Of a DNA stretch of 64,000 bases, positions 18,475-26,247 are shown piece by piece. Made by a program: the position numbers and the translations under genes. Below the pieces are notes generated by a model, which ran no database searches, was not told where the DNA came from, and saw only the letters and a program-made list of their open reading frames with translations. Source of the stretch: Marinifaba aquimaris (GTDB lineage: Bacteria > Pseudomonadota > Gammaproteobacteria > Enterobacterales > Alteromonadaceae); assembly GCF_013328345.1 (NCBI RefSeq), contig NZ_JABULX010000002.1, positions 124,001 through 188,000 of the forward strand, given 5' to 3'. Every line of letters begins with the position of its first letter. Positions within the stretch are counted from its first letter, which is position 1.

Positions 18475-20151
18475 TTATTCTGCGTTGTAGGCATCATCGT
18501 GAACACCGGCTACAGCACGACCTGAAGGGTCAGCCATATTTTGGAAGCTCGCATCCCAAGCTAAAGCTTCTGGTGTTGAACAGGCTACTGATTTACCACC
18601 TGGTACACATTCAGCGCATGATGGGTGCGGGAAGTGACCTTCGAAGATAGTACGGTAGTAGTATGCTTCTTTAGTGTCTGGCGTATTGTGCGGGAAGCGT
18701 TTTTCAGCATTCGCTAATTGATCATCAGTTACGTGATCTGCACAGTGCTCTTTTAAGCTGTCGATCCAGCTATAACCTACACCGTCTGAGAACTGCTCTT
18801 TTTGACGCCATAACACTTCATCTGGTAAGTAACCTTCTTTAAAGGCTTCACGTAAGATGTTTTTCTCTGGCTTACCATTTTTACACATTTTCGCTTCAGG
18901 GTTGATACGCATCGCCACATCCATAAACTCTTTGTCTAGGAATGGTACACGTGATTCAACACCCCAAGCCGACATTGCTTTGTTTGCACGTAAGCAATCG
19001 AACATATGTAATTTGTTAAGCTTGCGGTTAAGCTCTTCGTGGAATTCTTTCGCGTTTGGCGCTTTGTGGAAGTATAAGTAACCACCAAAGATTTCGTCAG
19101 CACCTTCACCTGAAAGTACCATCTTAATACCCATCGCTTTGATCTTACGCGCCATTAAGTACATTGGCGTTGATGCACGAATAGTTGTGACATCGTAAGT
19201 TTCTAAGTGATAGATAACGTCTTTAACGGCATCAATACCGTCTTGGATTGTGTATGTCATCTCGTGGTGAACAGTACCAATCGCATCAGCAACTTTTTTC
19301 GCTGCTTTTAAATCTGGTGCGCCTTCTAGACCTACTGCAAATGAGTGAAGTTTTGGCCACCAAGCTTCACCTAAATCGTTGTCTTCAACACGACGGGCAG
19401 CGAATTTTTGTGTAATTGATGAGATAACAGATGAATCTAAACCGCCCGATAAAAGTACACCGTATGGTACGTCTGACATTAAGTGAGACTTAACTGACTT
19501 TTCTAAAGCCGCGTTAATGTCTTCTGGCTTAGCTTCGTTATCTTTAACCGCGTCATATTCCATCCAGTCACGTTGGTAGTACTGACGTAACTCACCATCT
19601 GCTGAATGTAAGTAATGACCCGGAGGGAATTCTTTGATTGATTTACAAACCGGTACTAAGGCTTTCATTTCTGAAGCCACGTAGAAGTTACCGTGGTCAT
19701 CCCAACCCATATAAAGTGGGATAATACCCATGTGGTCACGGCCGACTAAGTATTCGTCTTTTGTTTCATCATAAAGGATGAAAGCAAACATACCTTTTAA
19801 TTCGTCGATGAACTCAATACCTTTTTCTTGGTATTTAGCTAAGATGATTTCACAATCTGATTTAGTTTGGAATTCGAAGTCTACTGTCAAATTCGCTTCT
19901 AGCTCTTTGTGATTGTAAATTTCGCCGTTGACCGCTAAAACGTGATTTCGATTTTTATTGAATAGAGGTTGGTCGCCAGAATTTACATCAACAATCGCTA
20001 AACGCTCGTGCGCTAGAATTGCATTATCGCTTGCATAAACACCTGACCAGTCTGGGCCACGGTGGCGTAATAATTTAGACAGCTCTACTGCTGACTTACG
20101 AAGTTCTGCTTGATCTGTCTTCAGATCAAGAATACCAAAAATGGAACACAT
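18475..20151 (-). CDS. asnB: Asparagine synthetase B (glutamine-hydrolysing)
   Basis: A 558-residue class II amidotransferase. Cys2 after Met (MCSIFGI) is the glutaminase nucleophile, with RHRGPDWSG, LAVNGEIYNH and SDCEIIL in the N-terminal Ntn domain. The synthetase half carries the PP-loop LLSGGLDSS and LSGEGADEIFGGY. It makes asparagine from aspartate, ATP and glutamine in the cytoplasm. The gene is highly conserved and not part of the T6SS; it sits between the fha/kinase arm and the cargo island. Confidence 0.97.
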   Translation of the reverse strand: MCSIFGILDLKTDQAELRKSAVELSKLLRHRGPDWSGVYASDNAILAHERLAIVDVNSGDQPLFNKNRNHVLAVNGEIYNHKELEANLTVDFEFQTKSDCEIILAKYQEKGIEFIDELKGMFAFILYDETKDEYLVGRDHMGIIPLYMGWDDHGNFYVASEMKALVPVCKSIKEFPPGHYLHSADGELRQYYQRDWMEYDAVKDNEAKPEDINAALEKSVKSHLMSDVPYGVLLSGGLDSSVISSITQKFAARRVEDNDLGEAWWPKLHSFAVGLEGAPDLKAAKKVADAIGTVHHEMTYTIQDGIDAVKDVIYHLETYDVTTIRASTPMYLMARKIKAMGIKMVLSGEGADEIFGGYLYFHKAPNAKEFHEELNRKLNKLHMFDCLRANKAMSAWGVESRVPFLDKEFMDVAMRINPEAKMCKNGKPEKNILREAFKEGYLPDEVLWRQKEQFSDGVGYSWIDSLKEHCADHVTDDQLANAEKRFPHNTPDTKEAYYYRTIFEGHFPHPSCAECVPGGKSVACSTPEALAWDASFQNMADPSGRAVAGVHDDAYNAE

Positions 20152-20562
20152 AGAGTTCTCACTCCCTCTTTTTATTCAATAGCTTTTTATATTTATTCGA
20201 AATCACTGTGGAATAAAATCCACAGCATGCAATTTGCCAGTTTTGAAATAAATAGCAACACTAAATGTAAAGTTTTTCCCTTTACGTTATGTCTATTGGT
20301 TATAAAGCTTCATAAAAACGTCACGCTTGCATAAATCCAGATTAAAAAAACATCAAAAGCTGCTGATTAGAAAACAATTTGGCAAAAAATAGATGAATAA
20401 CAATTCACATAAGAAAAATAAAAAACCAAAAAGAGAATAATTCCACTTTAACAAAGAGTAGGCTTTAAACTTGAAACGCCAGCCCTTTTATAAAAATCTA
20501 GACAACAAAAAAGCACTCAAAAGAGTGCTTTTTATCAAACATAATTTATTGGGAATTATAAA
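20152..20562. other. Gene-free interval upstream of asnB
   Basis: 411 bp of AT-rich DNA holding the asnB leader and, at its right end, the terminator of the metallopeptidase gene. No credible gene or clear promoter match was seen. The only ATG frame noticed is 15 codons long (20393-20440) and Lys/Asn-rich. Confidence 0.6.
20508..20533 (-). terminator. Intrinsic terminator after the M91-type peptidase gene
   Basis: Stem AAAAAGCACTC / GAGTGCTTTTT with a 4-nt loop, 30 bp past the stop codon of the leftward peptidase gene, followed by a T-run on the minus strand. It closes this gene's transcript before asnB. Confidence 0.88.
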
Positions 20563-21552
20563 TTATTGGGTACCGTTTCTACTCATTTGTAATGCCCAAG
20601 CTGATGAGAAATCAGTATGGTTGTAGTTAATACGTCTTGGGTGGCCTGCTTCATTTCTTAATCGGTTTTCAGTGAATTCCCAACCTGCAGCAAAAGCCAA
20701 ACCTACTGTTTTAGCTTCTTCTTCCCAACCACCGCGGACGACACGTTTACCAGCCATCATTCGCCATGCATGAATCAGCTCATGACCGACCATTATATCT
20801 TCACGTGCAGCAGTCCAATCACCTTTGTAGTTTTGCTTACCGTGCCACCAGTGATCATTCAAACCTTCAGCATAAATTTGAGGCGTTAGGCGTACTTGAG
20901 TAGGGATGCCTTTCCCCGGAGATAAGTAATCGTAAAACATAAAGCATATTTTGTAGTAAGTAGCATCATCACAAATTGTACGGCCAAGTGAGATATCGAC
21001 GAGCTCTTTGATTGTCTTACCAGAAATTTGTGAAATGTATCTCCAAGGGTCGTCAATCCTAACAGCCAAACGAGACATAATATTATGGAGTTCACAAGAA
21101 ACGGCTTTTCTGTATAAAACTTCGTTGTAGCCCAAGTGCTGTTTAAACTTCTTTTCCCAGTACTTTTCAGCAGGTGTTTTTTTGCCTTCACTAGAAGTTC
21201 TATCTTTTTCTCGAACGAGTAAGTTTTGTACACGAGGCCTAAAAGAAATCACCATACGATCGTACTCTTGTTGGGCACAACGCGTATCTTTTGCTTGGGC
21301 ACAGCCATCGTATTTCAGTGTTTTACCACCTGAGAAAATGTGACACGGATACCCTGTGTCATCAATGGCAGCAATTAGCTTTCGGCCAGTAGGTAGGCGT
21401 GCTAATTTATCAAGAGCTTTTGCTACGCCTGAAGTAAATTGGTTTCCATCTTTTTGATTCAGGTTTGAGCCAGATTGCTGGCCATTAGAATACATCTGTC
21501 TACCCTCAACTGGGTGAATCGAAATAGATCGACTGTACTGTATCATTGGCAT
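20563..21552 (-). CDS. M91-type zinc metallopeptidase, probable T6SS effector
   Basis: A 329-residue protein without signal peptide. The zinc-binding motif HELIHAWRMMAG (His257, Glu258, His261) is followed by EEEAKTVGLAF and FTENRLRNEAG. This arrangement (HExxH, downstream Glu, TEN-x-x-R) is typical of the M91 family, which includes the NleD-type effector peptidases. About 250 residues of unassigned N-terminal sequence may serve for delivery or stability. It is monocistronic, with its own terminator, and lies in the cargo island between asnB and clpV. Effector status is inferred from the domain and location; there is no PAAR, VgrG or Hcp domain within it. No immunity protein is obvious next to it, which would fit a target absent from bacteria. 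Confidence 0.75.
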   Translation of the reverse strand: MPMIQYSRSISIHPVEGRQMYSNGQQSGSNLNQKDGNQFTSGVAKALDKLARLPTGRKLIAAIDDTGYPCHIFSGGKTLKYDGCAQAKDTRCAQQEYDRMVISFRPRVQNLLVREKDRTSSEGKKTPAEKYWEKKFKQHLGYNEVLYRKAVSCELHNIMSRLAVRIDDPWRYISQISGKTIKELVDISLGRTICDDATYYKICFMFYDYLSPGKGIPTQVRLTPQIYAEGLNDHWWHGKQNYKGDWTAAREDIMVGHELIHAWRMMAGKRVVRGGWEEEAKTVGLAFAAGWEFTENRLRNEAGHPRRINYNHTDFSSAWALQMSRNGTQ

Positions 21553-21735
21553 CGCTGATTCCTTATATTATCCGTGGCGCTTAACTTCGATGTTTATCTA
21601 AGCGTAGTAAAAAAGTCTAATAGTAAAATGTGTAAAAATTGAGTAAATTGCTACAAATATTGGCTGTTTCAGATATTTCTTACAGCCTTGATATTTAATG
21701 ACCAAGTTCCATTTTTGAGCTTTAATTAAAAAATT

Positions 21736-22491
21736 ATGAAGCAAAATCATTGTAAAAATTGTCAAAAAATTATGTCGCTAGCTGAGTATAGACACTCGCC
21801 ATACTGTTCATCAGGCCCTTGCCAACTAGCGAAAGTTCAAGCGCAATTAAAAGCTCAAAAACAAACAAAAACAGCGTTAAAGCAGACCGTTGCTAATCAG
21901 TACCAAAATGCAGAAAACGCCATAAACGTATCTGCAGAGCATGTACTGCTAGTACCAGCCAATACCACTGCATTATCTGAATTAACTGAAGAGAGAAAAA
22001 GGTCATTCTTGGCGCATCTTGCTTCTGTTTATCAAAACATTGAGTCAAGTAGTAAAACCGACAATTACCTTTATGCATTTGTCACCAATGAAGTGACAAA
22101 ACAAGACATTGATGATTATCAACTCGACAAAGCCTGTGCTACCTGTCAGGGGCATTGTTGCTTACTCGGAGGGACTCATGGCTTTCAAGATCCCCTGTCA
22201 CTGAAACATAACTTAGTTTACATCGAAAAGTTACTTGAAAAAGAGGTCTCACTCACAGAACTACTATCTCTTTTCTCGCGTTATTTCCCTCACTCAACAT
22301 CAAAACTAGGTTGTGTATTCCAAGGTGAAATGGGGTGTACTCTTCCTACCAGCCTTCGCTCCTTAACTTGCAACCGATTCTTTTGTAAGGAAATTGTCGA
22401 ATTTACCCGTGATCAGCAAAATAAAACTCCCTTTAGCGCAAAGGTCGCGGCAATAGCTGACAATGAAATAATAAGAACCCAAATTCACTAA
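21736..22491 (+). CDS. Cys-rich, probable metal-binding protein of unknown function
   Basis: A 251-residue cytoplasmic protein. An N-terminal zinc-ribbon-like part has HCKNCQ ... YCSSGPC. A Gln/Lys-rich linker follows. The C-terminal half has CATCQGHCCLLG and then GCVFQGEMGCTLP and TCNRFFC, resembling the Cys clusters of the YkgJ-type metal-chelating family. It is the only rightward gene in the island and its stop overlaps that of the cyclase-like gene by 4 bp (convergent). The ribosome site is weak. It may be an older chromosomal gene displaced by the island rather than cargo. Confidence 0.65.
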   Translation: MKQNHCKNCQKIMSLAEYRHSPYCSSGPCQLAKVQAQLKAQKQTKTALKQTVANQYQNAENAINVSAEHVLLVPANTTALSELTEERKRSFLAHLASVYQNIESSSKTDNYLYAFVTNEVTKQDIDDYQLDKACATCQGHCCLLGGTHGFQDPLSLKHNLVYIEKLLEKEVSLTELLSLFSRYFPHSTSKLGCVFQGEMGCTLPTSLRSLTCNRFFCKEIVEFTRDQQNKTPFSAKVAAIADNEIIRTQIH

Positions 22492-23648
22492 ATCATGCCG
22501 TGGAAATTCAAACCCCAAGCGCGGTTTTTTTGCACTTGGAAACCAGCATTTTGCAGTGCTTGAATAAAGTTTTTGAATTCATTCATATTGTGCAAAGTAA
22601 TGATGGTGTTATTGCCATAACCTGTAATGGAGTTTTTCGGTACAAAAGCGGTGAAAGGAAAACCCTCGCCTTCATCTGTCATCTCGTCGCCCGTGATCGC
22701 GCCAAAAATAGTCGGTCTTAAAGACTCCATATTGTGATGAACTCGGCGAAGATAAGCACCATCAGTGCCATTTGCTGCCCCCATAAGCTTGTTCATTAAA
22801 TTCACACAACGCAGCACACGAGGCGTTAGATTACCCATATGGGCATGTTCATGCTCATGCTTACCAGGCTTTTGATTGAGTCGACCTGTATGCAAACTCA
22901 TATCCATTACTTTGTCTAAATTAACCCCAGCTTGAAATACTTCTTCACCGTCATAGTCACTATGAGCCATTTTCGATTTATTGCCGTAATCAGCCCATTT
23001 AGGACAAATTGTTAATAAATCATAATCACCAGTAATAGGTTTACCGTGAGTGACCATTACTCGAACTGGTTCAAGATGGGCATACGCCGTCTCTCGTTTA
23101 GTTGGCTTTTTGACTTTAATAACGTATTTGCTCGGTAAGAAATAAATATCGTATTTATGATTATTTTTGATACCAACAAAATGGCGAGTAGCCCCTGTAC
23201 TGTCTTGGCAAACAATGAGTTTATCTTGGCTTTCTAGCAAATCAGAGTAATGCTGAATTGCGGTTCGACCACCTACAGGTACACTTTTTTGCAGTACTAA
23301 TTCATTAGCATCGAGTGATAAAATAGCAGCATGCTGATGGTGATGTTCAATACCATTTAAATTAGCTTTGGTGCTTTTGTTCTCTGCGGATAAGTTACCG
23401 ACTTTTTTGGAAAAACGCCCTTCCAATGGAACAAAACCAGCCTGGGGCCCCCAGTCAGCACTTTTACCTTTTAAATGAAAGTTCTTTGAAGGGTGATTTC
23501 GCTCTAACCAGCGCAGTGACCATTTACCAGTAGATCGGAACATGATCACTTCACCAAGCGTTTCAGCGGCTTTAACACATGCTTGCATGTCTAATTTGGT
23601 CATACCATTGTCTTTATCTAGATATGACCTTTCTAAACCCAATTCCAT
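22488..23648 (-). CDS. CyaA/edema factor/ExoY-like nucleotidyl cyclase, candidate T6SS toxin
   Basis: A 386-residue protein with no signal peptide and no membrane segment. Three blocks match the toxin class of adenylate cyclases (Anthrax_toxA family). First, VIMFRST then HLKGKSADWGPQAGFVP (58-74) and FSKKVG (79-84); compare VHAKSSDWGLQAGYIP in Bordetella CyaA. Second, PITGDYDLLTICP, with Asp208 and Asp210 in the place of the metal-binding Asp pair. Third, HHNMES (304-309), which can be aligned with the catalytic HGTE. Lys60, Lys62 and Lys81/82 fall at or near ATP-contacting lysines, but the His of VHGKSSDWG is Lys here, and the Asn after HGTE is not evident. These enzymes make cAMP or cGMP inside host cells after binding a eukaryotic activator. 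The upstream hydrophobic protein gene ends 25 bp away. Domain assignment is strong; activity and delivery are inferred. Confidence 0.78.
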   Translation of the reverse strand: MELGLERSYLDKDNGMTKLDMQACVKAAETLGEVIMFRSTGKWSLRWLERNHPSKNFHLKGKSADWGPQAGFVPLEGRFSKKVGNLSAENKSTKANLNGIEHHHQHAAILSLDANELVLQKSVPVGGRTAIQHYSDLLESQDKLIVCQDSTGATRHFVGIKNNHKYDIYFLPSKYVIKVKKPTKRETAYAHLEPVRVMVTHGKPITGDYDLLTICPKWADYGNKSKMAHSDYDGEEVFQAGVNLDKVMDMSLHTGRLNQKPGKHEHEHAHMGNLTPRVLRCVNLMNKLMGAANGTDGAYLRRVHHNMESLRPTIFGAITGDEMTDEGEGFPFTAFVPKNSITGYGNNTIITLHNMNEFKNFIQALQNAGFQVQKNRAWGLNFHGMI

Positions 23649-23673
23649 TTATAACGTTCCTATTGTAATTCAG

Positions 23674-24774
23674 TTAGTTGCCGCCGTTGTACGAATACTT
23701 CATCGTTGTTTCTTTGTTACCCCAGAACTTGTACCAAGGCTTTTTACTTATCAGTGCATTTTCACCTTTGCGAACAATCCTAAGTAGCCCTTTAATAACC
23801 AAGTCATCACTGGATAAATTCTTTGCCCAGCCATTTGAATAAACTCGACCATGCTTTTTTATCGCATCAAGATAACTCACACCATTGTTGAATTTTTTCT
23901 GGCTCAACACACTGCCATCGGCAGTGATCAGCTGTAAGAAGCGCATCTTGTCACCACAAATATTCGTGGCATAGGTAATACCACCAATGACTGGTGCATT
24001 TTCGGTTGCTTCTAAAAACATATCGTTAAAGTGATCAGCTGTACCTGATAATGCCGAGATACGCGCAGGCTCAGGTAATCGCCAGTACTGCTTACAATCT
24101 TCAATAAAATTATTGATGTACTTGCGCTGCTTAAACATGTAAATCAAGCGAATAATACTCTCAATAACACCCGCAATGGCATTAGCCACAACAGAGGTAC
24201 CCATACTAATGAATTTTAAGCTTGCTGAAATTGCTGCTTTAACAACCGCGAATAAGCCTTCAAGCATTTCATTATTAATTAACTGACCAACCGCTTTTAC
24301 AATGGTTTGGCTGTGCCCTTTTACTAGTTTTACTTTCCAGCCTTTCCACCACAATTCGATTTTATTAACCAAGGTTTTACCAAAGGTATATAAACCCCAA
24401 ACACCGCCAGCAATATCAAAAATGAAAGGCGACATATTGGTAAATAAAATCTTTGCAATCATGCCACCTACGCCATCACCGTCAGAACCAAAAGATAGCT
24501 TTTGCATGATTGAGTTAACAGCGCCTGTACACCACTCCATCAACTTACCGGCTTCTGACTTCCCCATACCACCATCTTTAATATAATGATAAGAAAGGTA
24601 GCCACCCGAGCCGACGCCAGCTAAGCCCAACTTATTGATATTCATAAAAGAAGCAATCGTCGTCAATGGGCTGACTTTGTTCATATTGGCCCAAAGGTAG
24701 ATGACCCCTTCACGCGCATTGGCCATATCATCGTTAAGATCGACCGTATTAACATTACTTCTAACGCGAGGCAT
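23674..24774 (-). CDS. Hydrophobic protein encoded just upstream of the cyclase-like toxin
   Basis: A 366-residue protein I do not recognise. The polar N-terminus (NTVDLNDDMANAREG) resembles no signal peptide. Gly-rich and amphipathic stretches follow (LGLAGVGSGGYLSYHY, SPFIFDIAGGVWGLYTFG, LFAVVKAAISASLKF, TSVVANAIAGVIESIIRLI), giving several possible membrane-inserting helices in the middle. The C-terminal third is soluble and basic. It has an AGGTGAAG ribosome site overlapping the end of a 40-codon frame and lies 25 bp before the cyclase-like gene in a different reading phase. It may be a translocation or chaperone partner, an immunity protein, or a pore-forming toxin in its own right. Confidence 0.6.
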   Translation of the reverse strand: MPRVRSNVNTVDLNDDMANAREGVIYLWANMNKVSPLTTIASFMNINKLGLAGVGSGGYLSYHYIKDGGMGKSEAGKLMEWCTGAVNSIMQKLSFGSDGDGVGGMIAKILFTNMSPFIFDIAGGVWGLYTFGKTLVNKIELWWKGWKVKLVKGHSQTIVKAVGQLINNEMLEGLFAVVKAAISASLKFISMGTSVVANAIAGVIESIIRLIYMFKQRKYINNFIEDCKQYWRLPEPARISALSGTADHFNDMFLEATENAPVIGGITYATNICGDKMRFLQLITADGSVLSQKKFNNGVSYLDAIKKHGRVYSNGWAKNLSSDDLVIKGLLRIVRKGENALISKKPWYKFWGNKETTMKYSYNGGN

Positions 24775-24784
24775 TATTCTTCAC

Positions 24785-24907
24785 CTATCTTGATTGGTTA
24801 TTCACTATCTTCAGTTTACGAGCAAATATCGTTAATGCCAATATCACCAATAGTAAGAGTTGGTTAGCAGCAGCGTCTCTAGTAATTAAGGTCAATAAAT
24901 TACTCAT
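24785..24907 (-). CDS. Small single-helix membrane protein (40 aa)
   Basis: Frame starting ATG AGT AAT, encoding MSNLLTLITRDAAA, then a hydrophobic helix NQLLLLVILALTIFA and a basic tail RKLKIVNNQSR. That is a positive-inside small membrane protein. The stop codon lies 10 bp before the next start and overlaps its ribosome site, as in a tight operon. Its own ribosome site (GTGAG) is weak. The clean topology and spacing argue for a real gene; it could be an accessory or immunity peptide of the island. Confidence 0.45.
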   Translation of the reverse strand: MSNLLTLITRDAAANQLLLLVILALTIFARKLKIVNNQSR

Positions 24908-24986
24908 AACTCACATATGTTACTCAAGCCAAAACTACAACTTGATTAAAGGTCTCAGTTTACTAAAAAAGAAAAGACAATAATTA

Positions 24987-25163
24987 GATACGGTTCACAC
25001 TTTAGATATTAACGATACAGGTACCGCTATACTATCCCTTGATTTGGGGATAGCTATTTATTCAAAGGATGGTGAAAGTTTTTATATAAGAAAGGATTTT
25101 AATGAAGAGTTAGCATATGGCGCTGATGTAACAACGCCATTAATCTTATTCAGCTATAAGTAA
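24987..25163 (+). pseudogene. Coding remnant without a start codon
   Basis: A 58-codon open stretch on the plus strand reads like real protein (HTLDINDTGTAILSLDLGIA, then IYSKDGESFYIRKDFNEEL and ending TPLILFSYK, stop). It is preceded directly by a TAA, has no ATG, and the upstream DNA gives no extension. It looks like the C-terminal tail of a beta-rich protein whose 5' part was deleted, in the gap between two island genes. An old immunity or effector gene is possible, but the identity is unknown. Confidence 0.3.
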
Positions 25164-25171
25164 TTAATACT

Positions 25172-26146
25172 TTAAATCCAAGAGCCTTCGTAAAAGACTT
25201 CAGAGGTGAATACATTTTTTATTTTTATGCCACTATTTTCCATGTCATAGCAGATCGTGCCATATTGAGATTGGTTCGACAGTGTATTTTGATGCGCACG
25301 AATATCTCTATATCGAGCTTGTGCTAGGGCGAAGCGCTTAAACTTTTCCTCGTTTTCACCGTTAGCTTGAACCGCTGCGATAACATCGTAATTCCCTCCG
25401 TTGCTGTTGAAGGAAATCAAGAATTTTTGTCCTAATACCCGCTTTTGTTCAGAGGTTAAAGTACTGACCCAATTTTTTAGATTCTTGTAGTCTGGAGTCT
25501 CAAGTACTGTCCTTCGTTCGTATTCAAGTTCCGCATGCTCATCGGTTTCAACTGTAATACAGCCTTGTAATTCATCAAAGCCAGTCGCACCAGAGCGGCT
25601 TGTAACTCTGACAGTTCGATTTTCTCCTAAATTTTTAAAGAGTTTGTATGCCAAACTTGTAGATAATAGTTCAGGCGCGATTCTCGCTTGCTGTCCCTCT
25701 CGATATGCCATCGTCCGAGCAGCGTAACAAATCATCAACTCAATTTTGTATTTGTCATTTCGATTGGGAAGTAAATAAGTCAGAAAAGAAGAAACTTGGT
25801 CCCATTTAGCGAGTGGTTCTTTACCATAAAATTGGCCACCATAAACATAATCAGTACAATTCATATGCCCATGAGCAGAAACGAATATTTTCCATGCCCC
25901 TTGGCAAGCCAAGCGTATTGCATTCAACTCTTCCTGAGAGATACTTGAAGACCAATTCAATACCCCCAGTTTATGAACCCTTAGCATTTCAAAGACGTCA
26001 TATTGAATAACTTCATAGCTGTTTCCAAAAAAACGCCTAAATCCATTACGGGAATATTTGGTTTTAAGGCCATCACCTAGTTTTTCTACAGCTTGTTCAT
26101 TTGCGTCTTTAAGTAAGTTTAAATAAATTACTTTTCTACTCATCAT
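25172..26146 (-). CDS. Putative caspase-fold (clan CD-like) cysteine peptidase, candidate effector
   Basis: A 324-residue cytoplasmic-type protein. A strand ending in His-Gly, KIFVSAHGHMNCTDYVYGG (His92), is followed about 45 residues later by a strand ending in Cys, KIELMICYAAR (Cys140). Hydrophobic strand-HG and hydrophobic strand-Cys with this spacing is the His/Cys dyad layout of clan CD peptidases (caspase, C80/MARTX cysteine peptidase, CHAT). The rest is unassigned. The start has AGGA at good distance, with two adjacent ATGs. The gene follows clpV on the same strand, 101 bp away, so it may be read from the T6SS operon. The fold is an inference from the motif pair alone. Confidence 0.55.
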   Translation of the reverse strand: MMSRKVIYLNLLKDANEQAVEKLGDGLKTKYSRNGFRRFFGNSYEVIQYDVFEMLRVHKLGVLNWSSSISQEELNAIRLACQGAWKIFVSAHGHMNCTDYVYGGQFYGKEPLAKWDQVSSFLTYLLPNRNDKYKIELMICYAARTMAYREGQQARIAPELLSTSLAYKLFKNLGENRTVRVTSRSGATGFDELQGCITVETDEHAELEYERRTVLETPDYKNLKNWVSTLTSEQKRVLGQKFLISFNSNGGNYDVIAAVQANGENEEKFKRFALAQARYRDIRAHQNTLSNQSQYGTICYDMENSGIKIKNVFTSEVFYEGSWI

Positions 26147-26247
26147 CTGTTCCTATGTGAATCGGCGAAGATTAAAATACTAAGAGATTGCTGATGACTC
26201 ACCCAACCCAAGTTTATCTTTAAAGCAAGGTGAGCCATTTAACTGTG

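Noticed and set aside
20393-20440. 15-codon ATG frame upstream of asnB
   Set aside because: Lys/Asn-rich by AT-rich composition, on the strand opposite to asnB, no ribosome site.
22488-24774. The hydrophobic and cyclase-like genes as one frameshifted toxin gene
   Set aside because: Each has its own start region, the gap is 25 bp, and the cyclase-like homology begins just after its own start; a frameshift is not needed to explain them.
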